Notes: generated from the letters alone by a model not told the origin. 64,000 nucleotides of DNA from Polaribacter cellanae (GCF_017569185.1 NZ_CP071869.1:558001-622000), one strand, 5' to 3'. Positions 18,607 to 27,673 are shown, numbered from the stretch's first letter. Numbers and translations are program-made.

Positions 18607-19374
18607 TTATTTATTATTTTTTACACATCTAAAACCTAGGTTTTTCATAGTGTATTTTGCTTTTAAACTTCCTCTAATTGCATAACGCATAAACGCTGCA
18701 TAATTCATTAAATCTGTTGCATTTATCGCTGCACTTCCACAGAATAAATTGCTATCTTCATCTACATCTTTTCTGGATTCTCCTGATATTAAAACAGAAT
18801 TAAAATCGGAAGTCCATTCCCAAACCAAACCATGTAAATCGTAAACTCGCCAATAATTTTTAAAAGTAGAACCAATTGTTTGATTGAATGTTTTCGGTTT
18901 TTCGTACCAACTTAAAATAAATTCGTTGTATTCTTTTAACTTTCTTGCATCTGGTATTTTTTTGTTAGCCATTGCAACATATTCCCATTCGTTTACAGTT
19001 GGTAGTCTTTTTCCTTGGTTTTCGCAATAACTTTTAGCAGCAAACCAAGAAATATTTGTAATTGGAGAATTCTTTTTTTGATTTTGATTTAGAATTGTAT
19101 CTGATTTCCAATCTCTTAAATAATTAGCATCAACAAATAATTTAATGGCTTTACTTCTTTGCCATTTTGGATGCTTTTTTACAAATTCTAAATACTCTTT
19201 ATTGGTAACAGGATATACATCCATTAAAAAATTACTAACAGAAACTTTCATGGAATCTCTTCCATACAGAGGAATATATTTTCCTCCTTTTATTTGCACC
19301 ATTTTAGACTGACAATTTGTAGAAATTGAATTTAGGAGAGTTAAACAAATTGCCAGTCTTAAAATAATTTTCAT
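18607..19374 (-). CDS. nirV: Formylglycine-generating-enzyme-like (SUMF1) NirV-type protein
   Basis: The 255-residue exported protein (signal peptide about 1-22) has the SUMF1/EgtB-type fold motifs ITNISWFAAKSYCENQGKRLPTVNEWEYVA, DLHGLVWEWTSDF and KNLGFRCVKN. NirV proteins of this type are found beside copper nitrite reductases; their role is not established but is thought to support NirK maturation. It follows nirK with a 2-bp gap, so the two are cotranscribed. The paired catalytic cysteines of true formylglycine-generating enzymes are not evident, arguing for a non-sulfatase role. The symbol rests on context. Confidence 0.82.
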   Translation of the reverse strand: MKIILRLAICLTLLNSISTNCQSKMVQIKGGKYIPLYGRDSMKVSVSNFLMDVYPVTNKEYLEFVKKHPKWQRSKAIKLFVDANYLRDWKSDTILNQNQKKNSPITNISWFAAKSYCENQGKRLPTVNEWEYVAMANKKIPDARKLKEYNEFILSWYEKPKTFNQTIGSTFKNYWRVYDLHGLVWEWTSDFNSVLISGESRKDVDEDSNLFCGSAAINATDLMNYAAFMRYAIRGSLKAKYTMKNLGFRCVKNNK

Positions 19375-19376
19375 AC

Positions 19377-20831
19377 TTATTTACTTTTAACTTCTTTAAC
19401 CGTTTTTATGCTAACATTGGTTTTGTTATTTCCCCAAGAATTATAAACGTAAGTCATAACATCTGCAACTTCTTCGTCAGTTAACGTTTGCTTTGTCATT
19501 ACACTATTGTATTTTTTTCCATTTACAGTAATTTCTCCTGTTTTTCCATGTAAAATAATACCAATAGCTCTTTTAACATCTGCATTTAAATAATCGGATT
19601 TTGCCAATGGAGGAAACGCATTAGGTATTCCTTGTCCTTCTGCTTGATGACAAGCAAAACACGTTTTCATATACACTTGTTTACCATCTGCTATTTTTTT
19701 AGCCAAAGGCTTTTCTGTTTTAGAAACAACTTCTTTCTTTCTATTTTTATCCTCTGGCATTGTTTGAATTGTGCTTCCTTCTGGATGGTAAATTCCTTCT
19801 TGTTTTACTCCAGAATATAGTTTTTTATTTTCTTCTCCTGTTACTTTTAACATTCCTAAAGCCCCTTTATTAAAAGCTCTAAAAATTGCATGATCTACTA
19901 AAATAAAAGTTCCAGGAACATCTACTTTAAAATCTACAATTGCTGCTCCACCAGCAGGAATAGATGTTGTTTGTACATTTTTATTGATTAATTCTCCACC
20001 TTCTACATGTACATTGTCGAAAATTTCTCCAATAACATGAAAAGAAGAAGTTAAATTTGGCCCACCATTTCCAACATACAAACGAACAGTTTCGCCAACA
20101 TTTGCAGTAATTGCATTGTCGCCAGTTAAAGCACCAACTTTTCCATTAAAAACAACATAATCTGCATCTTCTTTTACTGCTTTTCTCATATCAAAAGGTT
20201 GCAAGCCTTTTTCACCATTTTCTCCTTTTGTGTAGAAATCTCCTTGCATAATATAATATTCCTTATCTACTTTAGGCAAGCCTCCTTCTGGCTCTACCAA
20301 AATTAAACCATACATACCATTCGCAATGTGCATTCCAACAGGCGCAGTTGCACAATGATATACAAATAAACCTGGATTTAAAGTTTTAAAGGAAAATGTT
20401 TTTTTATGCCCAGGAGCTACAAAAGAAGAAGTTGCGCCACCTCCAGGACCAGTTACTGCATGTAAATCTATATTGTGTGGTAATTTATTATCTGGATGAT
20501 TAGAAAGTGTAAACTCTACTTGATCACCTACTCTAGTTCTTATAAAGCTTCCAGGAACAGAACCTCCAAAAGTCCAATATACATATTGTACACCATCAGA
20601 CATAGTTCCTTCTTTTTCAAGAATTTCCATATTTACTAATAACTTTTTAGCTGGTCTATTTCCTACTGGAGCTGGTACAAAAGGTGGTGCAGTTAATTCT
20701 GCATCCATAGTTCCTTTTATATAAATATCTGCTGTATTTATATTTGCCATTTCTTTTTTATCTTCACTTTTACAACTTACCATTAATATGCTTGTAATAA
20801 ATAGTAAATAAGCGATTTTAAATAGTTTCAT
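19377..20831 (-). CDS. nirK: Copper-containing nitrite reductase with fused C-terminal cytochrome c
   Basis: NirK reduces nitrite to nitric oxide. The 484-residue protein has a lipoprotein signal (ILMVSCKSED) and two cupredoxin domains. Copper ligands are visible in DLHAVTGPGGG, GLFVYHCATAPVGMHIANGMYG (type 1 Cys-His-Met and adjacent type 2 His), SFHVIGEIFDNVHVEGG and LVDHAIFRAF. A Lys-rich linker leads to a class I cytochrome c domain (about 395-470) with CFACHQAEGQGIPNAFPPL, giving the CxxCH haem site and a distal Met in NSVMTKQTL. The fused haem domain lets it accept electrons directly. It heads the nirK-nirV-sco1-globin-ric operon. Confidence 0.96.
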   Translation of the reverse strand: MKLFKIAYLLFITSILMVSCKSEDKKEMANINTADIYIKGTMDAELTAPPFVPAPVGNRPAKKLLVNMEILEKEGTMSDGVQYVYWTFGGSVPGSFIRTRVGDQVEFTLSNHPDNKLPHNIDLHAVTGPGGGATSSFVAPGHKKTFSFKTLNPGLFVYHCATAPVGMHIANGMYGLILVEPEGGLPKVDKEYYIMQGDFYTKGENGEKGLQPFDMRKAVKEDADYVVFNGKVGALTGDNAITANVGETVRLYVGNGGPNLTSSFHVIGEIFDNVHVEGGELINKNVQTTSIPAGGAAIVDFKVDVPGTFILVDHAIFRAFNKGALGMLKVTGEENKKLYSGVKQEGIYHPEGSTIQTMPEDKNRKKEVVSKTEKPLAKKIADGKQVYMKTCFACHQAEGQGIPNAFPPLAKSDYLNADVKRAIGIILHGKTGEITVNGKKYNSVMTKQTLTDEEVADVMTYVYNSWGNNKTNVSIKTVKEVKSK

Positions 20832-20886
20832 CTTTTTTTGTTTTTAGTTAATTTTAAAATAAAAGACCTTTTTGTCTTTTATAAAG

Positions 20887-20894
20887 CAAATTTA
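20887..20894 (-). promoter_or_regulatory. -7 promoter element (TAAATTTG) of the nirK operon
   Basis: TAAATTTG on the minus strand matches TAnnTTTG, 55 bp before the nirK ATG. No TTTG is found at -33, as expected where an activator replaces it. Confidence 0.55.
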
Positions 20895-20916
20895 AGATTA
20901 TTTTAAATTGTGAAAA

Positions 20917-20930
20917 ATGACAATTATCAT
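20917..20930. promoter_or_regulatory. FNR/DNR-type box ATGACAATTATCAT before nirK
   Basis: ATGAC-N4-ATCAT is a near-palindrome of the Crp/Fnr type. Its centre lies about 42 bp upstream of the nirK start predicted from the -7 element, the usual class II activator position. It shares layout with the box at 16636. Confidence 0.6.
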
Positions 20931-20975
20931 ATTAAAAGATAATTTTATCTTTCTATTTTTGTAGAAACAAATTCT

Positions 20976-21354
20976 ACGTTATCTAAAGCAAGTAAATATG
21001 CCATTTCTGCAGTTTTGTATTTAACAAATAAAGCTTCTGTAAGTAATAAAATAGGTTCAAAAGAAGTTGCTAAAAAATTAAATATTCCTGCTCCTTTTTT
21101 AGCAAAAGTGATACAAGAACTTACTAAAAAAGGAATTGTATCGTCTGTAAAAGAATCAAATGGAGAGTTTTATTTGTCAGAAATAAACGAGAAAAATACA
21201 ATGTATAATATTATAGAAATGTATAGATGATGTAGATAAATTTAACCAATGTTATTTAAGACAACCTAAATGTAATGAGGAAACCCCCTATGTTGTACAT
21301 TATTTATATGCGCCTTTTAAAGAAAAATTGATAAATAAATTGAAACAAAAATAA
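20976..21354 (+). pseudogene. Decayed Rrf2-family (NsrR/IscR-like) regulator
   Basis: The sequence encodes a whole Rrf2 protein if three faults are allowed. The normal MLSK start reads ACG-TTA-TCT-AAA, so the start ATG has become ACG. The winged helix (SKYAISAVLYLTNKA, EVAKKLNIPAPFLAKVIQELTKKGIVSS) is intact. One extra A at about 21217-21219 shifts the frame after NIIE; skipping it restores CIDDVDKFNQCYLRQPKCNEE and the C-terminus to 21354. Of the cluster-ligand cysteines, the last is Tyr (ETPYVVH, where Cys is usual). Rrf2 regulators of this kind sense NO or Fe-S status; this one lies divergently beside nirK. Alternative: sequencing error explains only the frameshift. Confidence 0.8.
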
Positions 21355-21409
21355 TTTTAGAGATGACAAATAAATATTACAAAAGCAACAATATATCTGA
21401 AATTTTATA

Positions 21410-22630
21410 ATGATTTCTATAAAAAAACAAGTCTTAATAGCACTTTTCTATTTTTTAATTGCAGGTAGTTTAGGGGTTTTATTGCGTCTTTTTCCAGTTG
21501 CAAATGTAAATGCTACTTACAAATATATTGTGCATACACATTCTCATGTGGCTTTATTGGGTTGGGTTTATGTGGGTTTAACTTCTTTAATTTATCATCT
21601 ATTCATTAAAAGAGAAGTTCAGAAAAAATACTCCATTTTATGCTGGTGTACACAAATTACTATTTTAGGTATGTTGGTTAGTTTTCCAATAACTGGCTAT
21701 GCTTTATTTTCCATTATTTTTTCTACCTTATTTTTAATTTGTTCTTACTGGTTTTATTTCTTTTTTAGAAAACACAATACTTGTAATAAAAGTAATTATT
21801 CCTATAAATTTATAAACACATCTCTCCTATTTATGATTATTTCGAGTATTGGCCCTTGGTCTTTGGGAATTATTATGAATACTCTTGGAAGTACTTCTCA
21901 TTGGTATAAAAACGCCATTTATTTCTATTTACACTTTCAATATAATGGATGGTTTATTTTTGCTCTTTTAGGAATTTTCTTTTTTATGCTTGAAAAAAAG
22001 AAAATTTATATTCACAAAAAATTTATTACTCCTTTCTATAAATATTTAATAATTAGTTGCATTTTAACATTATTTTTGTCTTTCCTTTGGATAAAACCAA
22101 ATAAATTTATTTATCTTTTATCTGGCTTAGGGGTTGTATATCAAATAGTTGCACTTGTAAAATTACATCTAATTTTTAAAAATTATAAGATTTTTTTTAT
22201 TAAAAAATTTACGCCATCAACATATAAATTATTACAATTTATATATCTTCTTTTTGTTTTCAAGATTATCTTACAATTCTTAACTGCAATTCCTTATTTT
22301 GCTATATTAGTTTCACAAATAACAGACTTTGTAATTGGTTATTTACATCTTACTTTTTTAGGGATTGTTAGTTTGTGTTTGTTTGCTTTCTTTAATTATT
22401 TTAAACTATTAGAATTTTCTAAAATTTGGGTAAAAATTTACTTAATTGGGTTTATTCTTTCAGAATTTTTAATATTCTACAAAGGTTTTTGCAATTGGCA
22501 ACAGTTAAGTATAATAAATAATTATTATACCATATTAATGTTGGTTTCTGTATTAATACCAATTGGAATTTTAGGGATATTTGTTTCGAATCTAAAACCT
22601 ACTTTTTCCACTCCAAAAGAACCTCTTTAG
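21410..22630 (+). CDS. Polytopic membrane protein resembling haem-copper oxidase subunit I
   Basis: The 406-residue protein has about 11-12 hydrophobic spans and little soluble sequence. IVHTHSHVALLGWVYVGL (about 42-59) and YLHFQYNGWFIFALLG (about 170) place histidines inside helices in the manner of cytochrome oxidase subunit I, NorB and NnrS proteins. It lacks enough helix His residues to be called a complete binuclear-centre oxidase. Proteins of this kind are found in Bacteroidota nitrite/NO gene sets. It follows the Rrf2 relic by 55 bp and its 3' end overlaps the convergent decarboxylase gene by 32 bp. Function unproven. Confidence 0.7.
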   Translation: MISIKKQVLIALFYFLIAGSLGVLLRLFPVANVNATYKYIVHTHSHVALLGWVYVGLTSLIYHLFIKREVQKKYSILCWCTQITILGMLVSFPITGYALFSIIFSTLFLICSYWFYFFFRKHNTCNKSNYSYKFINTSLLFMIISSIGPWSLGIIMNTLGSTSHWYKNAIYFYLHFQYNGWFIFALLGIFFFMLEKKKIYIHKKFITPFYKYLIISCILTLFLSFLWIKPNKFIYLLSGLGVVYQIVALVKLHLIFKNYKIFFIKKFTPSTYKLLQFIYLLFVFKIILQFLTAIPYFAILVSQITDFVIGYLHLTFLGIVSLCLFAFFNYFKLLEFSKIWVKIYLIGFILSEFLIFYKGFCNWQQLSIINNYYTILMLVSVLIPIGILGIFVSNLKPTFSTPKEPL

Positions 22631-24035
22631 CGAATGTATTGCACTGGTTTAAGGTATCTTTTATATGTTGTATTGTTGTTTTGGGATTGATTAAACACAT
22701 TCTAATTACTACTTGATTTTGTAAAACTGTAGTTACCAACAATGCTTCTTTGGAAGCTACTACTCTACTAGAAATTTCCTGATTTAATGCGTCTAATTCT
22801 TTTTCTGTTAAGTGTACATTTAAAGGATTGTATCTAAAATTTATAATTGCCAAAGTTGCAGGTGAAACAATTTCCCAATTTTTACTTTTTCTAAGTAAAT
22901 CTTCGGTTTTTTCTGTTAAATTGATATTATAAGAAACTGCTTTTTTAAATGCATTTAAACCATAGGTTTTTATAGACATATACAATTTTAGAGCTCTAAA
23001 TCTTCGAGTTAATTGAATTCCATAATCAAAGAAATTAATTTCAGATTCATTGCCTTCTGTATCTCTTAAATATTCTGGTTTTTCGCTAAAAGTATTGCTT
23101 AACCAAGATTTATCTTTCACTAATAAACAACCAATTTCATAAGGTTGAAAAAACCATTTATGAGGATCTACTGTTAAAGAATCTGCACGTTCTATTCCTT
23201 TTAAAGTGCGACTTCCTTTTTTAGAAAGAATAGCTGCAGCTCCATAAGCACCATCTACATGCATCCATAAATTTTCTTTCTCACAAATATCTGCAATGGT
23301 GTGTAAAGGATCTACTGTTCCTGTATTTGTAGTTCCTGCAGTTGCAATTATACAAAAAGGTTGTTTGCCATTTAAACGATCTTTTGCAATTTCATTTTTT
23401 AACTTATTAATGCTAAATTTAAACTCTATATCTGTTGGAATAATTTTAACCTGTTCTTTTTTAAAACCTAAAACTCTAATCGCTTTTATATTCGAAGAAT
23501 GTGCTTGATCTGATAAGTAAATAACTGCTTTCGAAAAATCTTCGCCACATTTTATTCTTCTGGCAGTAACCAAAGCTGTTAAATTAGCCATAGAACCACC
23601 ACTTGTAAAAATTCCTCCTCCTGCTACTACAGGAAAATTAAACATTTTTAACAACCAATTTGTAGTTACAATTTCTAATTCTGCAGCAGCTGGAGAAATA
23701 ATCCATCCACCAGAAAAAATATTGAATCCAGTTGCCAACGAATCTGCCATTGTACTTATAAAGTTACTTGGTCCTGGAACAAAAGAAAACGATTTTGGAT
23801 GCGAAGACATGGCACTATTTGGAATTACATTTTCCATCACAAAATCTAAAACTTCATTAGAAGAAGTTCCGTTTTCTGGTGCTTCTTGTAAGAAAAGTGT
23901 ATCCATTTCTTTTCTTGAAGCCTTTGTTACAGGCTTTTTTTCATTTTCATTTATATAATGGTTTACAATTATATCTACAATTTTGTAACCATAAGATTGC
24001 ATTTCTTCTTTAGATAATTCGAAAGGTGATTTCAT
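22599..24035 (-). CDS. PLP-dependent group II amino acid decarboxylase
   Basis: The 478-residue enzyme belongs to the aromatic-L-amino-acid/glutamate decarboxylase family. Visible motifs are FTSGGSMANLTALVTAR, SDQAHSSNIKAIRVLG, MHVDGAYGAAAIL and the cofactor lysine in SLTVDPHKWFFQPYEIGCL. A family-typical N-terminal start (SKEEMQSYGYKIVDIIVNHY) supports the ATG. Substrate (aromatic amino acid, aspartate, glutamate or diaminobutyrate) cannot be fixed by eye. It is cytoplasmic and probably monocistronic; its 3' end overlaps the convergent membrane-protein gene. Confidence 0.92.
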   Translation of the reverse strand: MKSPFELSKEEMQSYGYKIVDIIVNHYINENEKKPVTKASRKEMDTLFLQEAPENGTSSNEVLDFVMENVIPNSAMSSHPKSFSFVPGPSNFISTMADSLATGFNIFSGGWIISPAAAELEIVTTNWLLKMFNFPVVAGGGIFTSGGSMANLTALVTARRIKCGEDFSKAVIYLSDQAHSSNIKAIRVLGFKKEQVKIIPTDIEFKFSINKLKNEIAKDRLNGKQPFCIIATAGTTNTGTVDPLHTIADICEKENLWMHVDGAYGAAAILSKKGSRTLKGIERADSLTVDPHKWFFQPYEIGCLLVKDKSWLSNTFSEKPEYLRDTEGNESEINFFDYGIQLTRRFRALKLYMSIKTYGLNAFKKAVSYNINLTEKTEDLLRKSKNWEIVSPATLAIINFRYNPLNVHLTEKELDALNQEISSRVVASKEALLVTTVLQNQVVIRMCLINPKTTIQHIKDTLNQCNTFAKEVLLEWKK

Positions 24036-24147
24036 TAAATTTAATTTTTTCGCAAATTACAAGAACTCTAAAAAACAATTCCTAATATTTATCATATTTT
24101 TTAAAAATAAATTTCACTTTTCTTTAATAGATACAGCGTTTCTTTTC

Positions 24148-24155
24148 TTTATTTT
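24148..24155 (+). promoter_or_regulatory. -7 promoter element (near TATTTTTG) of the OstA-like gene
   Basis: A TAnnTTTG match lies about 18 bp before the TTG start of the OstA-like gene. The position is approximate to a base or two. Confidence 0.4.
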
Positions 24156-24173
24156 TGTGAAAAACCCAATATT

Positions 24174-25793
24174 TTGAAAAAAATACTTTTTTTGCTTTTT
24201 TTAACTATTTCTTTTAGCTCTTTTTCTCAGAGCAAAAAGATAATTTATGGTGCTGAATATCAAGATGTAAATGAAGAAAAATATCCTGGAGCAATTGTGT
24301 TAATTGGAAATGTAAAAATGACGCATGAAGGTGCAGTTTTAACTTGTAAACAAGCATTGTATTATAAAGATAAAAATTTCTTTAAAGCAATTGATAATGT
24401 TGTAATAAAGCAAGGTGATACCATTACACAAACAAGCGATTATACAGATTATGATGCCAACTCTAAACAAGCTTTATCTTGGGGAAATGTAGTTTTAAAA
24501 GACCCAACAATGACGCTTACCACTGATACTTTGCAGTTCGATCGTTTGAATCAGAAATTATATTACAGAAGTTATGCAACGATTAAAGACCCAACAAATA
24601 CTTTAAAAAGTAAAAACGGAAATTACTATTTAGAAACCAAAAAATTTACTGCAACTACTAGAGTTACTGTTGTAAATCCTGAACATAATTTAGAATCGAA
24701 CCATTTAGATTATTATACGAATTCTGGTTTGGCTTATTTATATGGTCCATCTACAATTACAAATACACAAAACGAAAATAAAATTTATTGCGAAAGAGGT
24801 TTTTACAATACAAAAACCGATATTTCTTACTTTGTAAAAAACGCAAAACTATATTTAAAAGAAAGAACTGTAGAAGGAGACAGTTTGTATTACGATAAAA
24901 ATAAAGGTTTTGCATCTGCCACAAATAATATTCAGGTAATAGATACTGTTAAAAATTTTGTAACAAAAGGAAACTATGCAGAAATTTTCGAATTAAAAGA
25001 TTCGCTTTTTATTGTAGATAGAGCTGTCGCGATTTCAATTATAGATAAAGATTCGATGTTTGTGCATGGAGACACTATACTAGTTACTGGAAAACCAGAA
25101 AAAAGAGTTATTAGAACGTTTAATAATGTAAAAATTTTTAAATCGGATTTACAAGGCAAATGCGATTCTATACACACAGATCAAGCAACTGGATTAACAA
25201 GAATGTTTAGAAACCCAGTAATTTGGTCGGATGCCAACCAAATTACTGGAGACACAATACACTTATTAACAAATGTAGAAACCGAAAAGTTAGACTCTTT
25301 AAAGGTTTTAAACAACTCTTTTATAGTGTCGAAAGATTCTTTGTCCGAAAGTGATTTTAACCAGATAAAAGGAAGAAATATGTTTGGGAAATTTAAAAAT
25401 AACAAACTTCGCTTACTTTTGGTGAAAGGAAATGCAGAATCTGTTTATTACAATAGAAACGAACAAACAAATGTTTTAGAAACCATTACAAAAGAAGTTT
25501 CTAGTAATATTGAGTTTATTTTAGAAAAAGGACAAATAGAAACTATTAAATATTTAAAAAAATCTGAAGGAACAACCTATCCTCCTTCTAAATTACCTGA
25601 AGACGTAAAAAAATTAAATGGCTTTATTTGGCGAGAAAGTGAGCAGCCCAAAAAGAAAGAAGATATTTTTAAAAGAGATAAAAAAACGCCAAAAGAAAAG
25701 AATAAAGAAGTTATAAAACCAAAGGCTGTTTTAGAACAAAAAATTAAAAACAAGCCTAAAAAAATAAACCTTTCTGTAAGAAAAGATCAATAG
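24174..25793 (+). CDS. OstA/LptA-like outer-membrane biogenesis protein
   Basis: The frame starts at a TTG (24174), the only start that keeps the signal peptide KKILFLLFLTISFSSFSQ; no upstream in-frame ATG exists. The 539-residue protein is built of repeating beta-strand segments of the OstA-like N-terminal family (GAIVLIGNVKMTHEGAVLTCKQALYYKDKN, SLYYDKNKGFASATNNIQV, and similar), the fold that bridges lipopolysaccharide across the periplasm. The Lys-rich tail is low complexity. Such proteins are the Bacteroidota counterpart of LptA/LptD N-domains. The stop is 1 bp from the next gene's ATG, so translation is likely coupled. Confidence 0.88.
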   Translation: MKKILFLLFLTISFSSFSQSKKIIYGAEYQDVNEEKYPGAIVLIGNVKMTHEGAVLTCKQALYYKDKNFFKAIDNVVIKQGDTITQTSDYTDYDANSKQALSWGNVVLKDPTMTLTTDTLQFDRLNQKLYYRSYATIKDPTNTLKSKNGNYYLETKKFTATTRVTVVNPEHNLESNHLDYYTNSGLAYLYGPSTITNTQNENKIYCERGFYNTKTDISYFVKNAKLYLKERTVEGDSLYYDKNKGFASATNNIQVIDTVKNFVTKGNYAEIFELKDSLFIVDRAVAISIIDKDSMFVHGDTILVTGKPEKRVIRTFNNVKIFKSDLQGKCDSIHTDQATGLTRMFRNPVIWSDANQITGDTIHLLTNVETEKLDSLKVLNNSFIVSKDSLSESDFNQIKGRNMFGKFKNNKLRLLLVKGNAESVYYNRNEQTNVLETITKEVSSNIEFILEKGQIETIKYLKKSEGTTYPPSKLPEDVKKLNGFIWRESEQPKKKEDIFKRDKKTPKEKNKEVIKPKAVLEQKIKNKPKKINLSVRKDQ

Positions 25794-25794
25794 T

Positions 25795-26976
25795 ATGAAA
25801 TTAGATTTTTTCAAATATCAAGCACAAACTTCTCCACATCCATTAGCCATAGAAATTTCGCATGCTAATGGAAGTTATATTTTTGATGTTAGTGGAAAAA
25901 AATATTTAGATTTTGTAGCTGGAGTTTCCGCAAACAGTTTAGGACATTGCCACCCGAAAGTTACAAAAGCAATTAAAAATCAGTTAGACTCTTATGCACA
26001 TGTAATGGTTTATGGTGAATTTATTCAAAAACCACAGGTAAATTTATGCAAATTACTGGTAAATAATTCTCCTAAAAATTTAAACGCTGTTTACTTAACC
26101 AATTCTGGAACAGAAGCCACAGAAGGAGCTTTAAAATTAGCTAAAAGAGTTACTAATAGACCCGAAATAATTGCTGCTAAAAATTCTTATCATGGAAATA
26201 CCATGGGTGCAATGAGTGTTTCTGGTGTCGAAAAACAGCACCGAGCTTTTAGACCTTTAATACCTGGAACCAAATTTATTGAATTTAATAAAGAAAACGA
26301 ATTAGATAAAATTACAAAAAATACAGCTGCTGTAATTTTAGAAACCATTCAAGGAGGTGCAGGTTTTATAGAACCAAAAAACAACTTTTTATTAAAAGTG
26401 AACCAAAAGTGTAAAGAAGTTGGAGCTCTTTTAATTTTAGATGAAATTCAAACAGGAATTGGTAGAACTGGAACTTTTTGGGGGTTCGAAAACTATAATG
26501 TAGTTCCAGATATTGTTATTACAGGAAAAGGGTTGGGTGGTGGAATGCCAATTGGAGCTTTTATTTCTTCTTTCGAAAATATGTCTTTATTAAAAGAAAA
26601 CCCTAAACTAGGACATATTTCTACCTTTGCTGGAAACCCTGTAATTGCAGCAGCTGGTGAAGCCACAATAACAGAAATATTAAATGCAAATTTAATTTCT
26701 GAAAGTCTTCGAAAAGAAAAAATCATTAGAAAACATTTAAAACATCCTACAATAAAAGAAATTCGTGGAAAAGGTTTAATGCTTTCTGCCATTTTAGAAT
26801 CTCCTGAATTAGCCGTTAAAACAGTTCATAAATGTTTAGAAAACGGATTGATATTGTTCTTCTTACTTTTTGAAACTAAAGCAATAAGAATTACACCTCC
26901 ATTAACAATTTCCGATGACGAATTAATAGAAGGTTGTAGAATAATTGTAGCTTCAATAAACTCAGTTATCGAATAA
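25795..26976 (+). CDS. Class III aminotransferase (acetylornithine-type)
   Basis: The 393-residue PLP enzyme has the class III fold marks: YLDFVAGVSANSLGHCHPKV, LTNSGTEATEGALKLAKRVT, KNSYHGNTMGAMSVSG, LILDEIQTGIGRTGTFWGFENYNVVPDI and the cofactor Lys in TGKGLGGGMPIGAF. It is cytoplasmic. The family includes acetylornithine, ornithine and 4-aminobutyrate aminotransferases; the substrate is not settled by the sequence. It is translationally coupled to the OstA-like gene, an association with no obvious functional meaning. Confidence 0.92.
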   Translation: MKLDFFKYQAQTSPHPLAIEISHANGSYIFDVSGKKYLDFVAGVSANSLGHCHPKVTKAIKNQLDSYAHVMVYGEFIQKPQVNLCKLLVNNSPKNLNAVYLTNSGTEATEGALKLAKRVTNRPEIIAAKNSYHGNTMGAMSVSGVEKQHRAFRPLIPGTKFIEFNKENELDKITKNTAAVILETIQGGAGFIEPKNNFLLKVNQKCKEVGALLILDEIQTGIGRTGTFWGFENYNVVPDIVITGKGLGGGMPIGAFISSFENMSLLKENPKLGHISTFAGNPVIAAAGEATITEILNANLISESLRKEKIIRKHLKHPTIKEIRGKGLMLSAILESPELAVKTVHKCLENGLILFFLLFETKAIRITPPLTISDDELIEGCRIIVASINSVIE

Positions 26977-27102
26977 TAAAGTTTAAAATATTAAAAATCA
27001 ACAACCTACACTCTTTCTTGTTTTTGTTTTAACATAAAAAAGTTAAATTTTTACATTTACTCTATCTGTTTGTTAATTATATATTAAAGTCAATTTTATA
27101 TT

Positions 27103-27127
27103 GAAACGTTTTTAAAATCGGAGCGTC
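27103..27127 (+). promoter_or_regulatory. ECF sigma-type promoter of the first small exported protein
   Basis: GAAAC (27103-27107) and CGTC (27124-27127) are separated by 16 bp, with a T run after the -35 part. This is the -35/-10 pattern of extracytoplasmic-function sigma factors. The same arrangement precedes the paralogous gene. Confidence 0.6.
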
Positions 27128-27163
27128 TTTTCAATATAACATTAACTCAAAACACTTATAATT

Positions 27164-27514
27164 ATGAAAAATTTTAAAAGCATTATCGCTATTATCGCAA
27201 TTAGTTTATCAACAGTATTTTCTGCAACCGCAAATAATGTAGATCCAAAAACAAACAAAGAAACAAAAACTCTTAGAACAGAAATGTTTGGCTTTATTGG
27301 AAAAAATATTTCTGTTGAAATCAAAAAAACAACAACTGCAGAAGTTTTATTTATAATTAATAATAAAGATGAAGTGGTAGTTTTATCTGTAAACTCTAAA
27401 AATCCTGAATTAAATAGTTTTTTAAAAAATAAATTAAATTACAAAAAAATAGTTACTAAAAATGTTATAAAAGGAAAAATTTATAAAATGCCTTTAAAAG
27501 TAAAAAGTAAATAA
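27164..27514 (+). CDS. Small exported protein, first of a tandem pair
   Basis: A 116-residue protein with a signal peptide (MKNFKSIIAIIAISLSTVFSATA) and a basic mature part containing TAEVLFIINNKDEVVVLSVNS and LNSFLKNKLNYKKIV. I do not recognise a named family. The pattern of an alpha/beta unit with alternating strands recalls the small TonB-C or STN-like periplasmic folds, but this is a guess. A close paralogue lies 197 bp downstream with the same promoter. A hairpin terminator follows. It is probably periplasmic and under ECF sigma control. Confidence 0.85.
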   Translation: MKNFKSIIAIIAISLSTVFSATANNVDPKTNKETKTLRTEMFGFIGKNISVEIKKTTTAEVLFIINNKDEVVVLSVNSKNPELNSFLKNKLNYKKIVTKNVIKGKIYKMPLKVKSK

Positions 27515-27533
27515 TAACCAACCACTTTTTATT

Positions 27534-27569
27534 AAATCCGCAAAAAAAGCATCTTTTTGTGGATTTTTT
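27534..27569 (+). terminator. Terminator after the first small exported protein
   Basis: AAATCCGCAAAAA pairs with TTTTTGTGGATTT (one G-U) and is followed by TTT, 20 bp after the stop. Confidence 0.75.
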
Positions 27570-27648
27570 ATGCACATAATTCACTAAAAAACAAACAACT
27601 TAACATTTTTTGTAAAATGTTAAATATATACTAAAGTAAAAATTTATT

Positions 27649-27673
27649 GAAACGTTTTTAAAATCTGAGCGTC
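27649..27673 (+). promoter_or_regulatory. ECF sigma-type promoter of the second small exported protein
   Basis: GAAAC at 27649-27653 and CGTC at 27670-27673 with the same 16-bp spacer as the first copy; the surrounding 30 bp differ at few positions between copies. Confidence 0.6.
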
